Shown here: positions 8,867 to 17,337 of the stretch, one piece after another | Layout: every line of letters starts with the position of its first letter | How positions within the stretch are numbered: position 1 is the first letter of the stretch | Assembly (NCBI GenBank): GCA_045862995.1 | Contig: BTVX01000002.1 | Location: 201,740-265,739 of the forward strand | Direction: 5' to 3' | Length of the DNA: 64,000 nt | Source: UBA2387 sp019454665 | GTDB taxonomy: Bacteria > Armatimonadota > Fimbriimonadia > Fimbriimonadales > Fimbriimonadaceae | Made by a program: the position numbers and the translations under genes | Notes under the pieces: generated by a model | Told to the model about the DNA's origin: nothing | What the model saw: the letters and a program-made list of their open reading frames with translations, nothing else | The model's database searches: none

Positions 8867-8895
8867 TTGCGCTTTGAAGGGAACAGTGATATGAT
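8867..8895 (+). promoter_or_regulatory. Promoter TTGCGC-N17-TATGAT that decides the start codon
   Basis: TTGCGC at 8867-8872 and TATGAT at 8890-8895 are 17 bases apart. The in-frame ATG at 8891 falls inside the -10 box and so cannot be on the transcript. The GTG at 8903 is exactly 7 bases beyond the box, matching the spacing at other genes here. The stretch GTGATATGAT is shared with the promoter at 17808-17836. Confidence 0.55.
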
Positions 8896-8902
8896 GTCTT
8901 TT

Positions 8903-10165
8903 GTGAGTGGGATTCGAGCCAACGACTTGACACGGGGCGTCCGAAGCCTCCTTCGGGCGAGCGTTGCAGTGCTGGTCTGTGCCGGGGGGGCGGGGGCGAT
9001 GGCCAGCGACCCGTACGGTGCGAACCATTTGATCTTGGACAACGTTCGCCTCGACGTATGGGTCTGTTCGTACGACACGGGTGCTTCCGTCCCATTTGTG
9101 CCCAATCAGCCCGTTTCCGGTACGAATGTGAACACCTCGGTCCGAGCATCCGCCGGCCTCTCGGGGACCTTTCCTTCAAGCTGGGAGATCGTTTACACGT
9201 CTTGGTACCTCGTCTCCTACGAGTACACCATCGGGGGCCATTCCGTCGGAACCACGCTCGCACCGATGGTGGACGAGAAGTCGGACCGCGTGCGATTCGC
9301 CTCGACTCACTTTCCTGACGGCACGCAACTCCCGCTGACCGTCTCGGCCCAGTTCTACCTGGAAGGGATCGATGAGGAGGGGATGATCGTCGAAGACCTG
9401 CGCGTCGTCGAGGCCACAGCGGTTGTGACGGTCCACAACAAGGGATTGACGTGGGCGACGAAGGAGGAGGTCACCACGGCTCTTGGGTTTCACGTGCCGC
9501 CAACCGAGTATCCGGACGGTTATGCTCCTGCTTCGAGGCGCGGCGCCCACGCGGCGAACGGTTCATTTTTGGAAAGCAACCACGCCGTGCTCAATCAGGA
9601 TTCAAACGTTCAAACGACGACCGAGGCGCAACTCGCGAACTGGCTCAAGACCGCGACCTACATCCTGGGCTTCACGCACGGGGAGCCGACGAACGTCCGT
9701 TCGTCGCAGTCGGATCAACTGTTCTTCAACTATGCCCCCCTTCAGATGAGCGAGATACGCGGCTACGTGACGAACGGCCGGACGGTGCCCCTGCCTAACA
9801 TCGTGGTGATGCACGCTTGCGAGACCCTGGCTCAGACCTACCACGCTCCGTTTGCTTTCGCAGTACACGACATTGATCCGAACATCACATACGTGAACCG
9901 AGCCTATGCTGGCTATCCTGTAGTAGTGTGGTCATTGGGATACAAGGGCAACTTCGCCATAGATGTGCATGCAGAAGCGGTCTACAGATATCTCAGAGAA
10001 GGGCTCGTACTCTCAAAGGCCGTTGAACAAGCCAATGCTCAGTTTCCTCAACAGAGCAGCTCGGGAGTCTACCTCGCAATGCTCTGGAGAGGAGACGAGT
10101 ATGCGCGAATTAAGAAGGTCTATAACGGAGCGGAGGTATCGAACTCATGGTTCTATGCATACTAA
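8903..10165 (+). CDS. Secreted caspase/CHAT-like (clan CD fold) protein
   Basis: A 420-residue exported protein with a signal peptide ending near AGAMAS. The C-terminal half follows the order of CHAT/caspase-type peptidases. A strand with histidine comes first (YILGFTHGE, His259), then a strand ending in cysteine (IVVMHACET, Cys306), then AYAGYPVVVWSLGY, and finally a helix pair YRYLREGLVLSKAVEQAN. In CHAT domains these elements hold the His-Cys dyad and the closing helices. The N-terminal half is beta-rich and unrecognised. Hand counts of two 60-base lines in this gene (9901-10020) give about 50% G+C, against about 72% at 10981-11040. Its end overlaps the next gene by 19 bases. Peptidase activity is inferred, not proven. 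Confidence 0.65.
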   Translation: MSGIRANDLTRGVRSLLRASVAVLVCAGGAGAMASDPYGANHLILDNVRLDVWVCSYDTGASVPFVPNQPVSGTNVNTSVRASAGLSGTFPSSWEIVYTSWYLVSYEYTIGGHSVGTTLAPMVDEKSDRVRFASTHFPDGTQLPLTVSAQFYLEGIDEEGMIVEDLRVVEATAVVTVHNKGLTWATKEEVTTALGFHVPPTEYPDGYAPASRRGAHAANGSFLESNHAVLNQDSNVQTTTEAQLANWLKTATYILGFTHGEPTNVRSSQSDQLFFNYAPLQMSEIRGYVTNGRTVPLPNIVVMHACETLAQTYHAPFAFAVHDIDPNITYVNRAYAGYPVVVWSLGYKGNFAIDVHAEAVYRYLREGLVLSKAVEQANAQFPQQSSSGVYLAMLWRGDEYARIKKVYNGAEVSNSWFYAY

Positions 10166-11325
10166 CTGCCGTATTGCTTTTCCAACAGGCAGGTTCACCT
10201 GATCCTGTCGCCAAGCTACTTGCCTTCAGCGAGGTGGCGACGACTGCTGGTGGGCGTCACGCTCCTGATCCTCCACTCAGCATAGAGGAGTCGAAGGTGA
10301 CGATCAATCTGATAGGAGAGGTTGAAGTGACCGTCAATGGCGATCGAGCTTTCATGGATCGCAGAACGGGCCGCATTCGCGCTTACTTCGGATCGTCGGG
10401 ATACAGTTCCGAGTACAATCGTGGCCGAAACCGTGCGGAAGTCAAGCCGGTTCTGTCACGGGAAATGGTTGAAGTGCTATGCAACCTTTATGCTAAGGCT
10501 GCATGGCCAGAATGCGGGGGGTTGAAGTTTCGCAAGATTGAGGTGGACGACCGAAACATGGTTCTGGTTGAGGCCGACTTCGTGAAAGGGGAGGCTACAT
10601 TTCCCCTCGAGCCAGTCGTGATGGAGATTGACCCGCTCTACGGGAGGCTTCGCTTGTTCTCATGCGTCTACCCGCCCGAGCCACCCCCCAATCTCGTCCC
10701 GCGGCTGTCCATCGCCGAGGCGAGAGACACGGCTTTCGGGGCGCTCGCGTTCTTCCACGGCTCGACGATCCTTCAGGAGGTCGAGGAGTTCGAGTTGGCG
10801 ATTGTGAAGCCGGTTGCCGAGACCGAAGGTCGGCACGACTGGTATTCGGCAGAACAACTCGCGGCCGGCGCCGCGGGTCGGGGCATCCTCGCCTACAGCG
10901 GGTTCTTCGAGGATCGAGAGATCTTGCGGAGCGACGGCGTGGGTTGGCACCGCTACCGCGTGGTCATCGACGCCGAGACGGGGCGTGTTCTCGCGCTGTG
11001 GCGTTTCCGGCCCATGGGGGGCGGCGCCCAATCGTCCGATCCCCCGTTCGGCTGGAACCTCGGGCCCGGCGCGTTGCGCTTCACCCTGAACGGTCGGGAG
11101 GTTTTGGTCGAAGGCGAGATCGAGCGCGTCGCCGCTCCCGCCAAGTTCGAGTCGTCCAGCCGCGTCATCGTGGAGTCGAACGGGATGAGCCTTCTCGCCG
11201 AGTTCGACGCGGGGCAAGGCCTGTTGCGCACGATGGCGCAGAAACCCTCCTACGGGCGACCGGACGCGCTAACGCTTGCTGCGCTGGCGAACCTAGGGCG
11301 CGCTCAGACGGGTTCGCCGAGGTAG
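10147..11325 (+). CDS. Secreted PepSY-like protein
   Basis: A 392-residue predicted exported protein; MVLCILTAVLLFQQ looks like a short signal peptide. Two segments look like PepSY or YcdB-type modules. One includes VMEIDPLYGRLRLFS. The second runs from LSIAEARDTAFGAL to YRVVIDAETGRVLALW, the typical PepSY ending. PepSY domains occur in propeptides and inhibitors of secreted peptidases. The gene starts inside the upstream CHAT-like gene (19-base overlap), suggesting a co-expressed secreted pair. The first 400 bases are AT-richer than the rest. Its 3' end overlaps the convergent livG gene by 22 bases, which is unusual. Confidence 0.6.
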   Translation: MVLCILTAVLLFQQAGSPDPVAKLLAFSEVATTAGGRHAPDPPLSIEESKVTINLIGEVEVTVNGDRAFMDRRTGRIRAYFGSSGYSSEYNRGRNRAEVKPVLSREMVEVLCNLYAKAAWPECGGLKFRKIEVDDRNMVLVEADFVKGEATFPLEPVVMEIDPLYGRLRLFSCVYPPEPPPNLVPRLSIAEARDTAFGALAFFHGSTILQEVEEFELAIVKPVAETEGRHDWYSAEQLAAGAAGRGILAYSGFFEDREILRSDGVGWHRYRVVIDAETGRVLALWRFRPMGGGAQSSDPPFGWNLGPGALRFTLNGREVLVEGEIERVAAPAKFESSSRVIVESNGMSLLAEFDAGQGLLRTMAQKPSYGRPDALTLAALANLGRAQTGSPR

Positions 11326-12068
11326 GCCTCAATGACCTTCGGGTTGCTGCGGATCGCCTCGGGCGGGCCTTGGGCGATTTCGCACCCGTGGTCCAGAACC
11401 ACGATCTTCTCACACAGGTTCATCACGAACCGCATGTCGTGCTCGATGAGCAACACGGTCATGTTGAACTGGTCGCGGATTTGGCGCACGACGCGCAGCA
11501 GGTCGTCCGATTCCTGGGGGTTCATGCCCGCCGCCGGCTCGTCGAGCAACAGCAGCTCGGGTTGGGTGGCCATCGCGCGGGCGATTTCCAGACGCCGTTG
11601 CATGCCGTAGGGCAGATCGCAACTGCGCGTGTGGGCCACTTTGTCCAAGTGCAGCACCTCGAGCAGGGCCATCGCCTGGTCCTTGAGTTCTTGCGTCTCG
11701 CGGATCGAGTTCGGCAGGTCGGCGATCGCGCTGGCCAGGCCCACGCGGTGGCGAAGGAAAGCGGCCACCACCACGTTTTCCAGCACGCTCAGGGTCCTGA
11801 ACAGCCGGATGTTCTGGAACGTGCGGGCGATGCCCAATTGGGCCACCTTGTTCGAAGGCGTCCCAGAGAGTTCGCGACCTTTGAACTTGATCGAGCCGCT
11901 GGTCGGCTTGTAGACGCCCGTGATCAGGTTGAAGCAGGTGGTCTTGCCCGCGCCGTTGGGACCGATCAGCCCGAACAGGTCGCCTTTCGACACGGCGAAC
12001 GACACGTCGTTGACGGCCACCAGACCGCCGAACTTGATGGTCGCGTTGTTGAGTTCCAGCAGGCTCAC
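11304..12068 (-). CDS. livG: Branched-chain amino-acid ABC transporter ATP-binding protein LivG
   Basis: A 254-residue ABC ATPase that should power uptake of branched-chain amino acids or related solutes. Walker A is GLIGPNGAGKTT, the signature region is the LivG-typical LPYGMQRRLEIARAMA, Walker B is LLLLDEPAAGMNP, and the switch histidine is in LIEHDM. The GTG start overlaps the stop of livM (GTGA). It is the last gene of the operon. The usual second ATPase, livF, does not follow, because a convergent gene overlaps its 3' end by 22 bases. Confidence 0.93.
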   Translation of the reverse strand: MSLLELNNATIKFGGLVAVNDVSFAVSKGDLFGLIGPNGAGKTTCFNLITGVYKPTSGSIKFKGRELSGTPSNKVAQLGIARTFQNIRLFRTLSVLENVVVAAFLRHRVGLASAIADLPNSIRETQELKDQAMALLEVLHLDKVAHTRSCDLPYGMQRRLEIARAMATQPELLLLDEPAAGMNPQESDDLLRVVRQIRDQFNMTVLLIEHDMRFVMNLCEKIVVLDHGCEIAQGPPEAIRSNPKVIEAYLGEPV

Positions 12069-13258
12069 GACGTTTGGGCCGCCTCCGAACGGCGTTGGCC
12101 GAGCACGCGCTTCAGCCAGGCCCACGAGAACTCGGCGTGGCCGAGCAGACCTTGCGGCCGCACGAGCATCAGGATGATGAGCACCCCTGAGAAGATGACC
12201 ATGCGGAGCTTTTCGGCTTCGTAGCGCGCGTTGGCGAGGACGGGCACTTGGTTCAGGACGATGCTGAGCACGAAGCTGAGCGCCATGCATCCGAGCACGA
12301 TGCCCAGATGCCGGATCGCCGCCTCCTTCTTCGTGCCGTGGAAGTGGTCGATCACGCGCTTGACCAGATAGACCGCCAGCACCGTGGCGAACGCGCCGGC
12401 CATGAGTTGGCCGCCCGTCACAGGGCCCATGTCGCGGAGTTTTTCGGGCAGATAGAACAGCGCGGCCGCGGCCAGCACCGAGCCCGTGATCGAGCCGGTC
12501 CCGCCCAGCACGACCATGGTGAGGATGATGAACGACTGTTCCATGCGGAACTGCTGCGGCGAGATGAAGCCCTCGTAGTGCGCGAACAGCGCACCCGCCA
12601 CGCCCGCGAGCGCCGAGCCGATGAGGAACGCCGTCACCTTGACGCGCGTCACGTTCACGCCCATCGCCGAGGCCGCCACCTCGTCCTCGCGGACGGCGAG
12701 GAAGGGAAGTCCGTGCGCCGACTTGAGCAGGTTCCGGCAGATCGCGATGGCAGCGAAGGCGGTGAGCCACACGAGCCACGTGAACTGGAACTTGGGCGAG
12801 ACATTCATGCCGTAGGCTTCGCCCAAGGGCTTTTGGTTTTGGACGATGATGCGGATGATCTCGCCGAAGCCCAAAGTGACGATGGCCAGATAGTCGCCCC
12901 GCAGACGCAACGACGGGAGCCCGACGACCAGGCCTGCGAGGGCGGCGAAGGCCGCGCCCGCCACCATCATCAGCAGCAGCCACGGCAAGCCGGTGATGCC
13001 CGAGTTCGCGTAGTGCTGAACGCTGATGATGCCCGCCGAGTACGCGCCGACCTGCCAGAACGCGGCGTGGCCGATGGAGAACTGGCCCGTGATGCCGTTG
13101 ATCAGGTTCAAGCTGACCGAGAGGATCACCCAGACCCCGGCAAGCACGACCAGCCGCTTGGTGTAATCGTTGCCCGAAGCGTCGGCGGCGGCCGAGATCA
13201 GGAAGCAAGCGCCCAAGCCGGCGAGAATCGAGACGACTCGTGTCGGCCAGTACTTCAT
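12065..13258 (-). CDS. livM: Branched-chain amino-acid ABC transporter permease LivM
   Basis: A 397-residue inner-membrane permease with about ten hydrophobic segments. Family motifs are present: SLNLINGITGQFSIGHAAF early, LRGDYLAIVTLGFGEI in the middle (the coupling region) and the late VLGGTGSITGSVLAA. The C-terminus is longer than usual, with an additional membrane pair (GIVLGCMALSFVLSIVL) before RPQGLLG. The ATG overlaps the stop of livH (ATGA). It should pair with LivH in the membrane. Confidence 0.92.
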   Translation of the reverse strand: MKYWPTRVVSILAGLGACFLISAAADASGNDYTKRLVVLAGVWVILSVSLNLINGITGQFSIGHAAFWQVGAYSAGIISVQHYANSGITGLPWLLLMMVAGAAFAALAGLVVGLPSLRLRGDYLAIVTLGFGEIIRIIVQNQKPLGEAYGMNVSPKFQFTWLVWLTAFAAIAICRNLLKSAHGLPFLAVREDEVAASAMGVNVTRVKVTAFLIGSALAGVAGALFAHYEGFISPQQFRMEQSFIILTMVVLGGTGSITGSVLAAAALFYLPEKLRDMGPVTGGQLMAGAFATVLAVYLVKRVIDHFHGTKKEAAIRHLGIVLGCMALSFVLSIVLNQVPVLANARYEAEKLRMVIFSGVLIILMLVRPQGLLGHAEFSWAWLKRVLGQRRSEAAQTS

Positions 13259-14442
13259 ACCTTTTCCACCTTGGAGCTGCCCAGCAGCCCGCCCGGCCGG
13301 AACAAGAGGACGGCGATCAGGATGACGAAGGCGATCGCGTCCTTGTAGTCGCCGTAGCCCGACCACACGACCAGCGTCTCGGCGACGCCCATCAAGAGAC
13401 CGCCCAGCACCGCGCCGGGGATGTTGCCGATGCCGCCTAGGACGGCGGCCACAAACGCCTTGACGCCCGGCTGGACACCGAAGAACGTGGTCAGCGACAA
13501 GCCGAGGAACGTTGCGCTCATCATCGCGCCCGCACCGGCGAGCGCCGAACCGATGGCGAACGTCAGGGTGACGATCCGGTTGACGTTGACGCCCATCAGC
13601 GAGGCCGAATCGAAGTCGAGGGAGACGGCCCGCATCGCGCGGCCCGGCTTCGTGTTCATGACGATGTGCCGAAGAATGAGCATGAGCGCCAAGGCGGTGA
13701 CGAACATGATGAGCTGCCCGTACGGGATGAGCAACGAGACGCCGCTGCGCTCGTAATCGCTCTTCATCGTGGTGACGTCGGTCCGCTCTTTGTTGCGGGT
13801 TTCGCGAAGGAGGCGGCCCTCAGGCGAGAGGTCGAATTCGCTCTTGACGCCCTCGGTCTCCATCTGCTTTCGGACGGCGGCTTCGGCAGTGTTGAGCTCG
13901 GCCTCTTCGACCTTGATTCTCTCAACGAAGGTGGCGTCGCGAGGTTTGAGGGGGATCTGGAGGACTTCGTTGCGGTAGGGGTTGACTTCCTCGCGGATGG
14001 GCTGCGGCGGGCTGTTGGGCAGGAACAGCGCACCCGCGTATTGCAGCATGAGCGACATGCCGATCGCGGTGATGAGGCTGGCGATGCGCGGTTGGCTGCG
14101 CATCGGGCGATAGGCGAACAGCTCGATGAGCATGCCGATGATCGCGCAGACCACCATGCTCGCCACGAGCATCATGAGCAGGTTCACCCAGGACGATTGG
14201 CCCAAGGTCGTGGCCGTCGGCGAATAGCCGAGCCACCAAGACACGAAGAGCGCCATGTAGGCGCCCAACATGAAGACCTCGCCGTGGGCGAAGTTGATCA
14301 AACGGAGCACCCCGTACACCATCGTGTAGCCGAGCGCGATCAGAGCATAGATCGAGCCCAGCAGGATGCCGTTCACAAGTTGCTGCGGCAGGTTTGCGAA
14401 ATCCAACTGCAAACCTGCCGCAAAGGCCGTCCCAAGGTCCAT
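13255..14442 (-). CDS. livH: Branched-chain amino-acid ABC transporter permease LivH with a charged insertion
   Basis: A 395-residue permease; LivH proteins usually have about 300 residues. The core is typical: GILLGSIYALIALGYTMVYG, then LINFAHGEVFMLGA, and late GGIGNIPGAVLGGLLMG. The extra length is a hydrophilic block at about residues 145-235, rich in Glu, Arg and Lys (ERIKVEEAELNTAEAAVRKQ), with coiled-coil character. It lies between membrane segments after LQYAGALFLPNSP. By LivH topology this is probably a loop outside the membrane. The start is 3 bases after the stop of the binding-protein gene. Confidence 0.9.
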   Translation of the reverse strand: MDLGTAFAAGLQLDFANLPQQLVNGILLGSIYALIALGYTMVYGVLRLINFAHGEVFMLGAYMALFVSWWLGYSPTATTLGQSSWVNLLMMLVASMVVCAIIGMLIELFAYRPMRSQPRIASLITAIGMSLMLQYAGALFLPNSPPQPIREEVNPYRNEVLQIPLKPRDATFVERIKVEEAELNTAEAAVRKQMETEGVKSEFDLSPEGRLLRETRNKERTDVTTMKSDYERSGVSLLIPYGQLIMFVTALALMLILRHIVMNTKPGRAMRAVSLDFDSASLMGVNVNRIVTLTFAIGSALAGAGAMMSATFLGLSLTTFFGVQPGVKAFVAAVLGGIGNIPGAVLGGLLMGVAETLVVWSGYGDYKDAIAFVILIAVLLFRPGGLLGSSKVEKV

Positions 14443-14445
14443 GCG

Positions 14446-15651
14446 TTACTTGACGTCCGTTGGGGCGTAGGCCTTGACGGGCTTTTGGGTGCCGTCCGCT
14501 TGGAGTTCGACGACGAGTGCGCGCTTCGGCGGGTTGCCGCCCTGGCCCTTGAACGTGATGTCTCCAGAGACACCCTTGTAGTTTTCGAGGTTGTGGAGCG
14601 CGCCGGCGACGGCCTTGGACGAGACGTCGCCCGTCACGGCTTTGATGGCTTCAACGGCAACCGCAGCGGCATCGTAGGCGAGGGCGCCCATAGTCGTGCC
14701 GGGGCGCTCGTTGTATTTGGCGACGAACGCGTCGAGGAACGCCTTGACTTCCGGCCGGTCCTCCTGGTCGGAGTAGTGGTTGCAGAAGTAGCCGCCGACG
14801 ATGGCCTCGCCGCCGGAGTTGATGATCTCCTTGCTGTCCCAGCCGTCTCCGCCCATGAACTTGACGTTGGTCAGGCCGACTTGGCTGGCCTGGCGGACGA
14901 TCGGGCCGACCTCGGTGAAGTAGCCGGAGAGGAACACGCCGTCGGGGTTCTTGCCCTTCAGGTTGGTGAGCTGCGCGTTGAACTGGGTGGAGGAGCCGCC
15001 CTCGTAGAACTGCTCGTCCACGATCTCGCCGCCGAGCATCGTGTAGTAGTCTCGGAACGAGTTGCTGAGGCCCGTCGAGTAGGGGATCTTCTTGTCGGTC
15101 ATCAAGGCGACCCGCTTCAGACCGAGTTCCTCGAAGGCGAACTTGGCCATGACCGGGCCCTGGAAGCTGTCTCGGTAGCAGACGCGGAAGATGTCCGGTC
15201 CCTTGTCGCTGATGTCGTCCCGCGTCGCGCCGATGGCGACCAGCGGAATGCCCTTCTCGGTGCAAGCGATGGCCATCTGAGCGGTGATTCCGCTGGCCAC
15301 CTCGCCGAGGACGACGACCGCTCCGTCGGAGATGAGCTTCTCGGTCGCGCTCTTGCCGATCTGCGGATCGGAGTTGGAGTCGCCGACGAGCAGTTCGATC
15401 TTCTTGCCATTGACGCCGCCCGCCTCGTTGATCTGGTCCACGAGGAGCCGAACGCCTCGCTCGCTGTCCACGCCCCACGGTCGTTGGTCGCCGTTGAGGC
15501 TGGCGACGAGGCCGATTTTGATCGTGTCGCCGGTCGCAGTGGTGCCTGTGCCGCCACCCGACTCGCTCGAACCGCCGCCGCTGCAGCCTGCCAAGATGCC
15601 CGCGCCGAACACGGCGCCCAGGGCGATGTAAAGAAAACTTCTGCGCTTCAT
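14446..15651 (-). CDS. livJ: Branched-chain amino-acid type ABC substrate-binding lipoprotein
   Basis: A 401-residue periplasmic binding protein of the Leu/Ile/Val type (peripla_BP_6). The signal sequence begins MKRRSFLY, resembling a twin-arginine motif, and ends in lipobox ILAGC (Cys23), followed by a Gly/Ser linker. The mature domain shows IKIGLVASLNGDQRPWG, INEAGGVNGKKIELLVGD and VLGEVASGITAQMA. It opens the operon livJ-livH-livM-livG. The true ligand could be amino acids, urea or another small solute. The ATG at 15651 is chosen because the signal sequence starts there. A TATACT box lies about 58 bases upstream. Confidence 0.93.
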   Translation of the reverse strand: MKRRSFLYIALGAVFGAGILAGCSGGGSSESGGGTGTTATGDTIKIGLVASLNGDQRPWGVDSERGVRLLVDQINEAGGVNGKKIELLVGDSNSDPQIGKSATEKLISDGAVVVLGEVASGITAQMAIACTEKGIPLVAIGATRDDISDKGPDIFRVCYRDSFQGPVMAKFAFEELGLKRVALMTDKKIPYSTGLSNSFRDYYTMLGGEIVDEQFYEGGSSTQFNAQLTNLKGKNPDGVFLSGYFTEVGPIVRQASQVGLTNVKFMGGDGWDSKEIINSGGEAIVGGYFCNHYSDQEDRPEVKAFLDAFVAKYNERPGTTMGALAYDAAAVAVEAIKAVTGDVSSKAVAGALHNLENYKGVSGDITFKGQGGNPPKRALVVELQADGTQKPVKAYAPTDVK

Positions 15652-15708
15652 GGTGAGTTGAATCAAACCCCGCGATGGTCTGGGGCGGCACACCGCCCTG
15701 AATTGCAC

Positions 15709-15714
15709 AGTATA
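15709..15714 (-). promoter_or_regulatory. Candidate -10 TATACT of the liv operon
   Basis: On the minus strand TATACT at 15714-15709 would start transcription near 15702, giving a leader of about 50 bases before livJ. No convincing -35 or Shine-Dalgarno is seen. Confidence 0.35.
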
Positions 15715-15774
15715 CAGAAACGACTGGCCCGATGCTATCCCGCCGAGACTCGCACGTCAAGATCGGCGACCAGC

Positions 15775-15780
15775 TAGAAT
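15775..15780 (+). promoter_or_regulatory. -10 box TAGAAT, leaderless-type
   Basis: TAGAAT ends 9 bases before the ATG at 15790. Confidence 0.45.
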
Positions 15781-15789
15781 GGGAATCGC

Positions 15790-16509
15790 ATGAGTCTCGG
15801 CAAGCGCGTGTTCAGCGAGAAAGAAGCGGCTGAGATCGTTCAGCGGGCCGTCGCCCTTCAGGAGTCGGCTGGCGACAACGCCCGAGCCTACGTTCCCGGC
15901 GTGACGTTGGACGAACTCAAACGCATCGCCGAGGAAGCGGGCATAGACCCCAAGTACATCGAGGTCGCGCTCGAATCCCGGGTCCGGGAGGGCCACAAAG
16001 GTCCGCTCCACCTCACCGAGGAGTTCGAGCGCGTGGTTGACGGCGAACTTCCGCCTGAAGATTTCGACGTGGTCATGGAGCATGTGAAGAGCGCGAACAC
16101 CCAACGGCCGGTGGTTCAGGTGGGCAAGTCGCTCCAGGGCCAGATTTGGACGGGGTGGGGGTTGGCCGGCCTGAACGTCACGTCTCGGAACGGGCGGACC
16201 CGCATTCATGTCAAGTCGAACGCCTTCCTGCCGTTCATGACCACGCTCTATCCTTGCCTCATCGGCAGCATCATCGCTTCGGCGGCGATGTCCGAACGTG
16301 GAATGGTCGCGGCCGGATTGGGAGTGGCCGCCGCCTTCGTCAGCGCGGGATTGGTGGGCTTTCGAGCCCTTTTGACCAAGGGGCATGAAGCGGCGCGGAA
16401 GACGACCGATCGGCTGGAGGAGGCGGTCGCCGCCGAGACCGAATCCCGGAGACCCGCTTCGAACCCGGAGGCCGTGGTGGAACGCCTCACGCTGGATCAG
16501 CCCACCTGA
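15790..16509 (+). CDS. Membrane protein with N-terminal helical regulatory-like domain
   Basis: A 239-residue protein. Residues 7-60 (FSEKEAAEIVQRAVALQE, then VTLDELKRIAEEAGID) resemble the short helical domain at the N-terminus of many small membrane proteins in Gemmatimonadota and Armatimonadota, often encoded near regulators. Residues 65-140 form a mixed domain with no recognised family. Two hydrophobic helices follow at about 152-172 and 177-195, then a charged tail. No enzymatic motif is seen. It is a single gene, divergent from the liv operon. Confidence 0.75.
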   Translation: MSLGKRVFSEKEAAEIVQRAVALQESAGDNARAYVPGVTLDELKRIAEEAGIDPKYIEVALESRVREGHKGPLHLTEEFERVVDGELPPEDFDVVMEHVKSANTQRPVVQVGKSLQGQIWTGWGLAGLNVTSRNGRTRIHVKSNAFLPFMTTLYPCLIGSIIASAAMSERGMVAAGLGVAAAFVSAGLVGFRALLTKGHEAARKTTDRLEEAVAAETESRRPASNPEAVVERLTLDQPT

Positions 16510-16604
16510 GAGGCTCGCGGGGTAAGATGCGGGCGTCGGGGCAATGCCCTAACGCATTGTCGCGTCACTTGAGACTATCAACGCCCCGATCCCAACGAAT
16601 CCGC

Positions 16605-17318
16605 ATGAGTGCACCGTCCGCCCCAACCCGTTCCAATCACGCTGAGTTGATGGCGGCTTGGCGCGAGGCGCGCCGGATTGGCGCGCACGAGCCGTTGATC
16701 GTCGAACCCAAGCGCGTTCGGTATGCCGCCGCCAAACGCTGCTTCGATTTCGTGGGCGCGCTCGTACTGATCGCGCTGCTCAGCCCCGTGATGATCGGTT
16801 GCGCCGCCGTTGTCAAGGCGACCAGTCCGGGGCCGATTCTCTACCGCTCCCGCCGTTGCGGGCTCGGTGGACGCACGTTCTGGTTCTACAAGTTCCGTTC
16901 GATGCGCGACGGCTCCGACAAGGAACTGGCCAAACTGCTTGCCCTGAACGAAAAGAACGGCCCCATCTTCAAGATGCGGCACGACCCGAGGATCACCAAG
17001 GTGGGTCGGTTCATGCGCCGATTCAGTCTGGACGAGTTGCCCCAACTGTTCAACGTCGTCGCGGGACAGATGTCGCTGGTCGGTCCGCGGCCCCCCATTC
17101 CCCACGAGGTCGAAGCGTACGACGAACGCACGCTGCGCCGCCTGAGCGTCTACCCAGGCATGACCTGTTATTGGCAGATCAAGGGGCGCTGCGAACTCTC
17201 CTTCGAGGAGTGGATCGAGCTCGACCTGCAATACGTGGACGAGATGAGCTTCTGGCTCGACCTGAAGATTCTCGCCATGACACCTGTGGCGGCGGCGAAA
17301 GGCATCGGCGCATACTGA
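16605..17318 (+). CDS. Exopolysaccharide sugar transferase (undecaprenyl-phosphate type)
   Basis: A 237-residue bacterial sugar transferase (PF02397-like) that should move a sugar-1-phosphate onto the undecaprenyl carrier to start a polysaccharide. A hydrophobic helix (FVGALVLIALLSPVMIGC) is followed by the catalytic domain with GPILYRSRRCG, FWFYKFRSM, SLDELPQLFNV and MSLVGPRPP. There are no extra N-terminal membrane spans, so it is the short form. ATG 16605 is preferred. An in-frame ATG at 16527 falls inside a TAAGAT box at 16523-16528 and is unlikely to be transcribed. Its proximity to a PEP-CTERM gene fits the known pairing of such proteins with exopolysaccharide genes. Confidence 0.9.
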   Translation: MSAPSAPTRSNHAELMAAWREARRIGAHEPLIVEPKRVRYAAAKRCFDFVGALVLIALLSPVMIGCAAVVKATSPGPILYRSRRCGLGGRTFWFYKFRSMRDGSDKELAKLLALNEKNGPIFKMRHDPRITKVGRFMRRFSLDELPQLFNVVAGQMSLVGPRPPIPHEVEAYDERTLRRLSVYPGMTCYWQIKGRCELSFEEWIELDLQYVDEMSFWLDLKILAMTPVAAAKGIGAY

Positions 17319-17337
17319 AGCACCAATCGGTGCCAAC

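Noticed and set aside
8822..8890. Longer N-terminus for the CHAT-like protein
   Set aside because: The additional in-frame codons lie upstream of or within the predicted promoter and add no recognisable sequence before the signal peptide.
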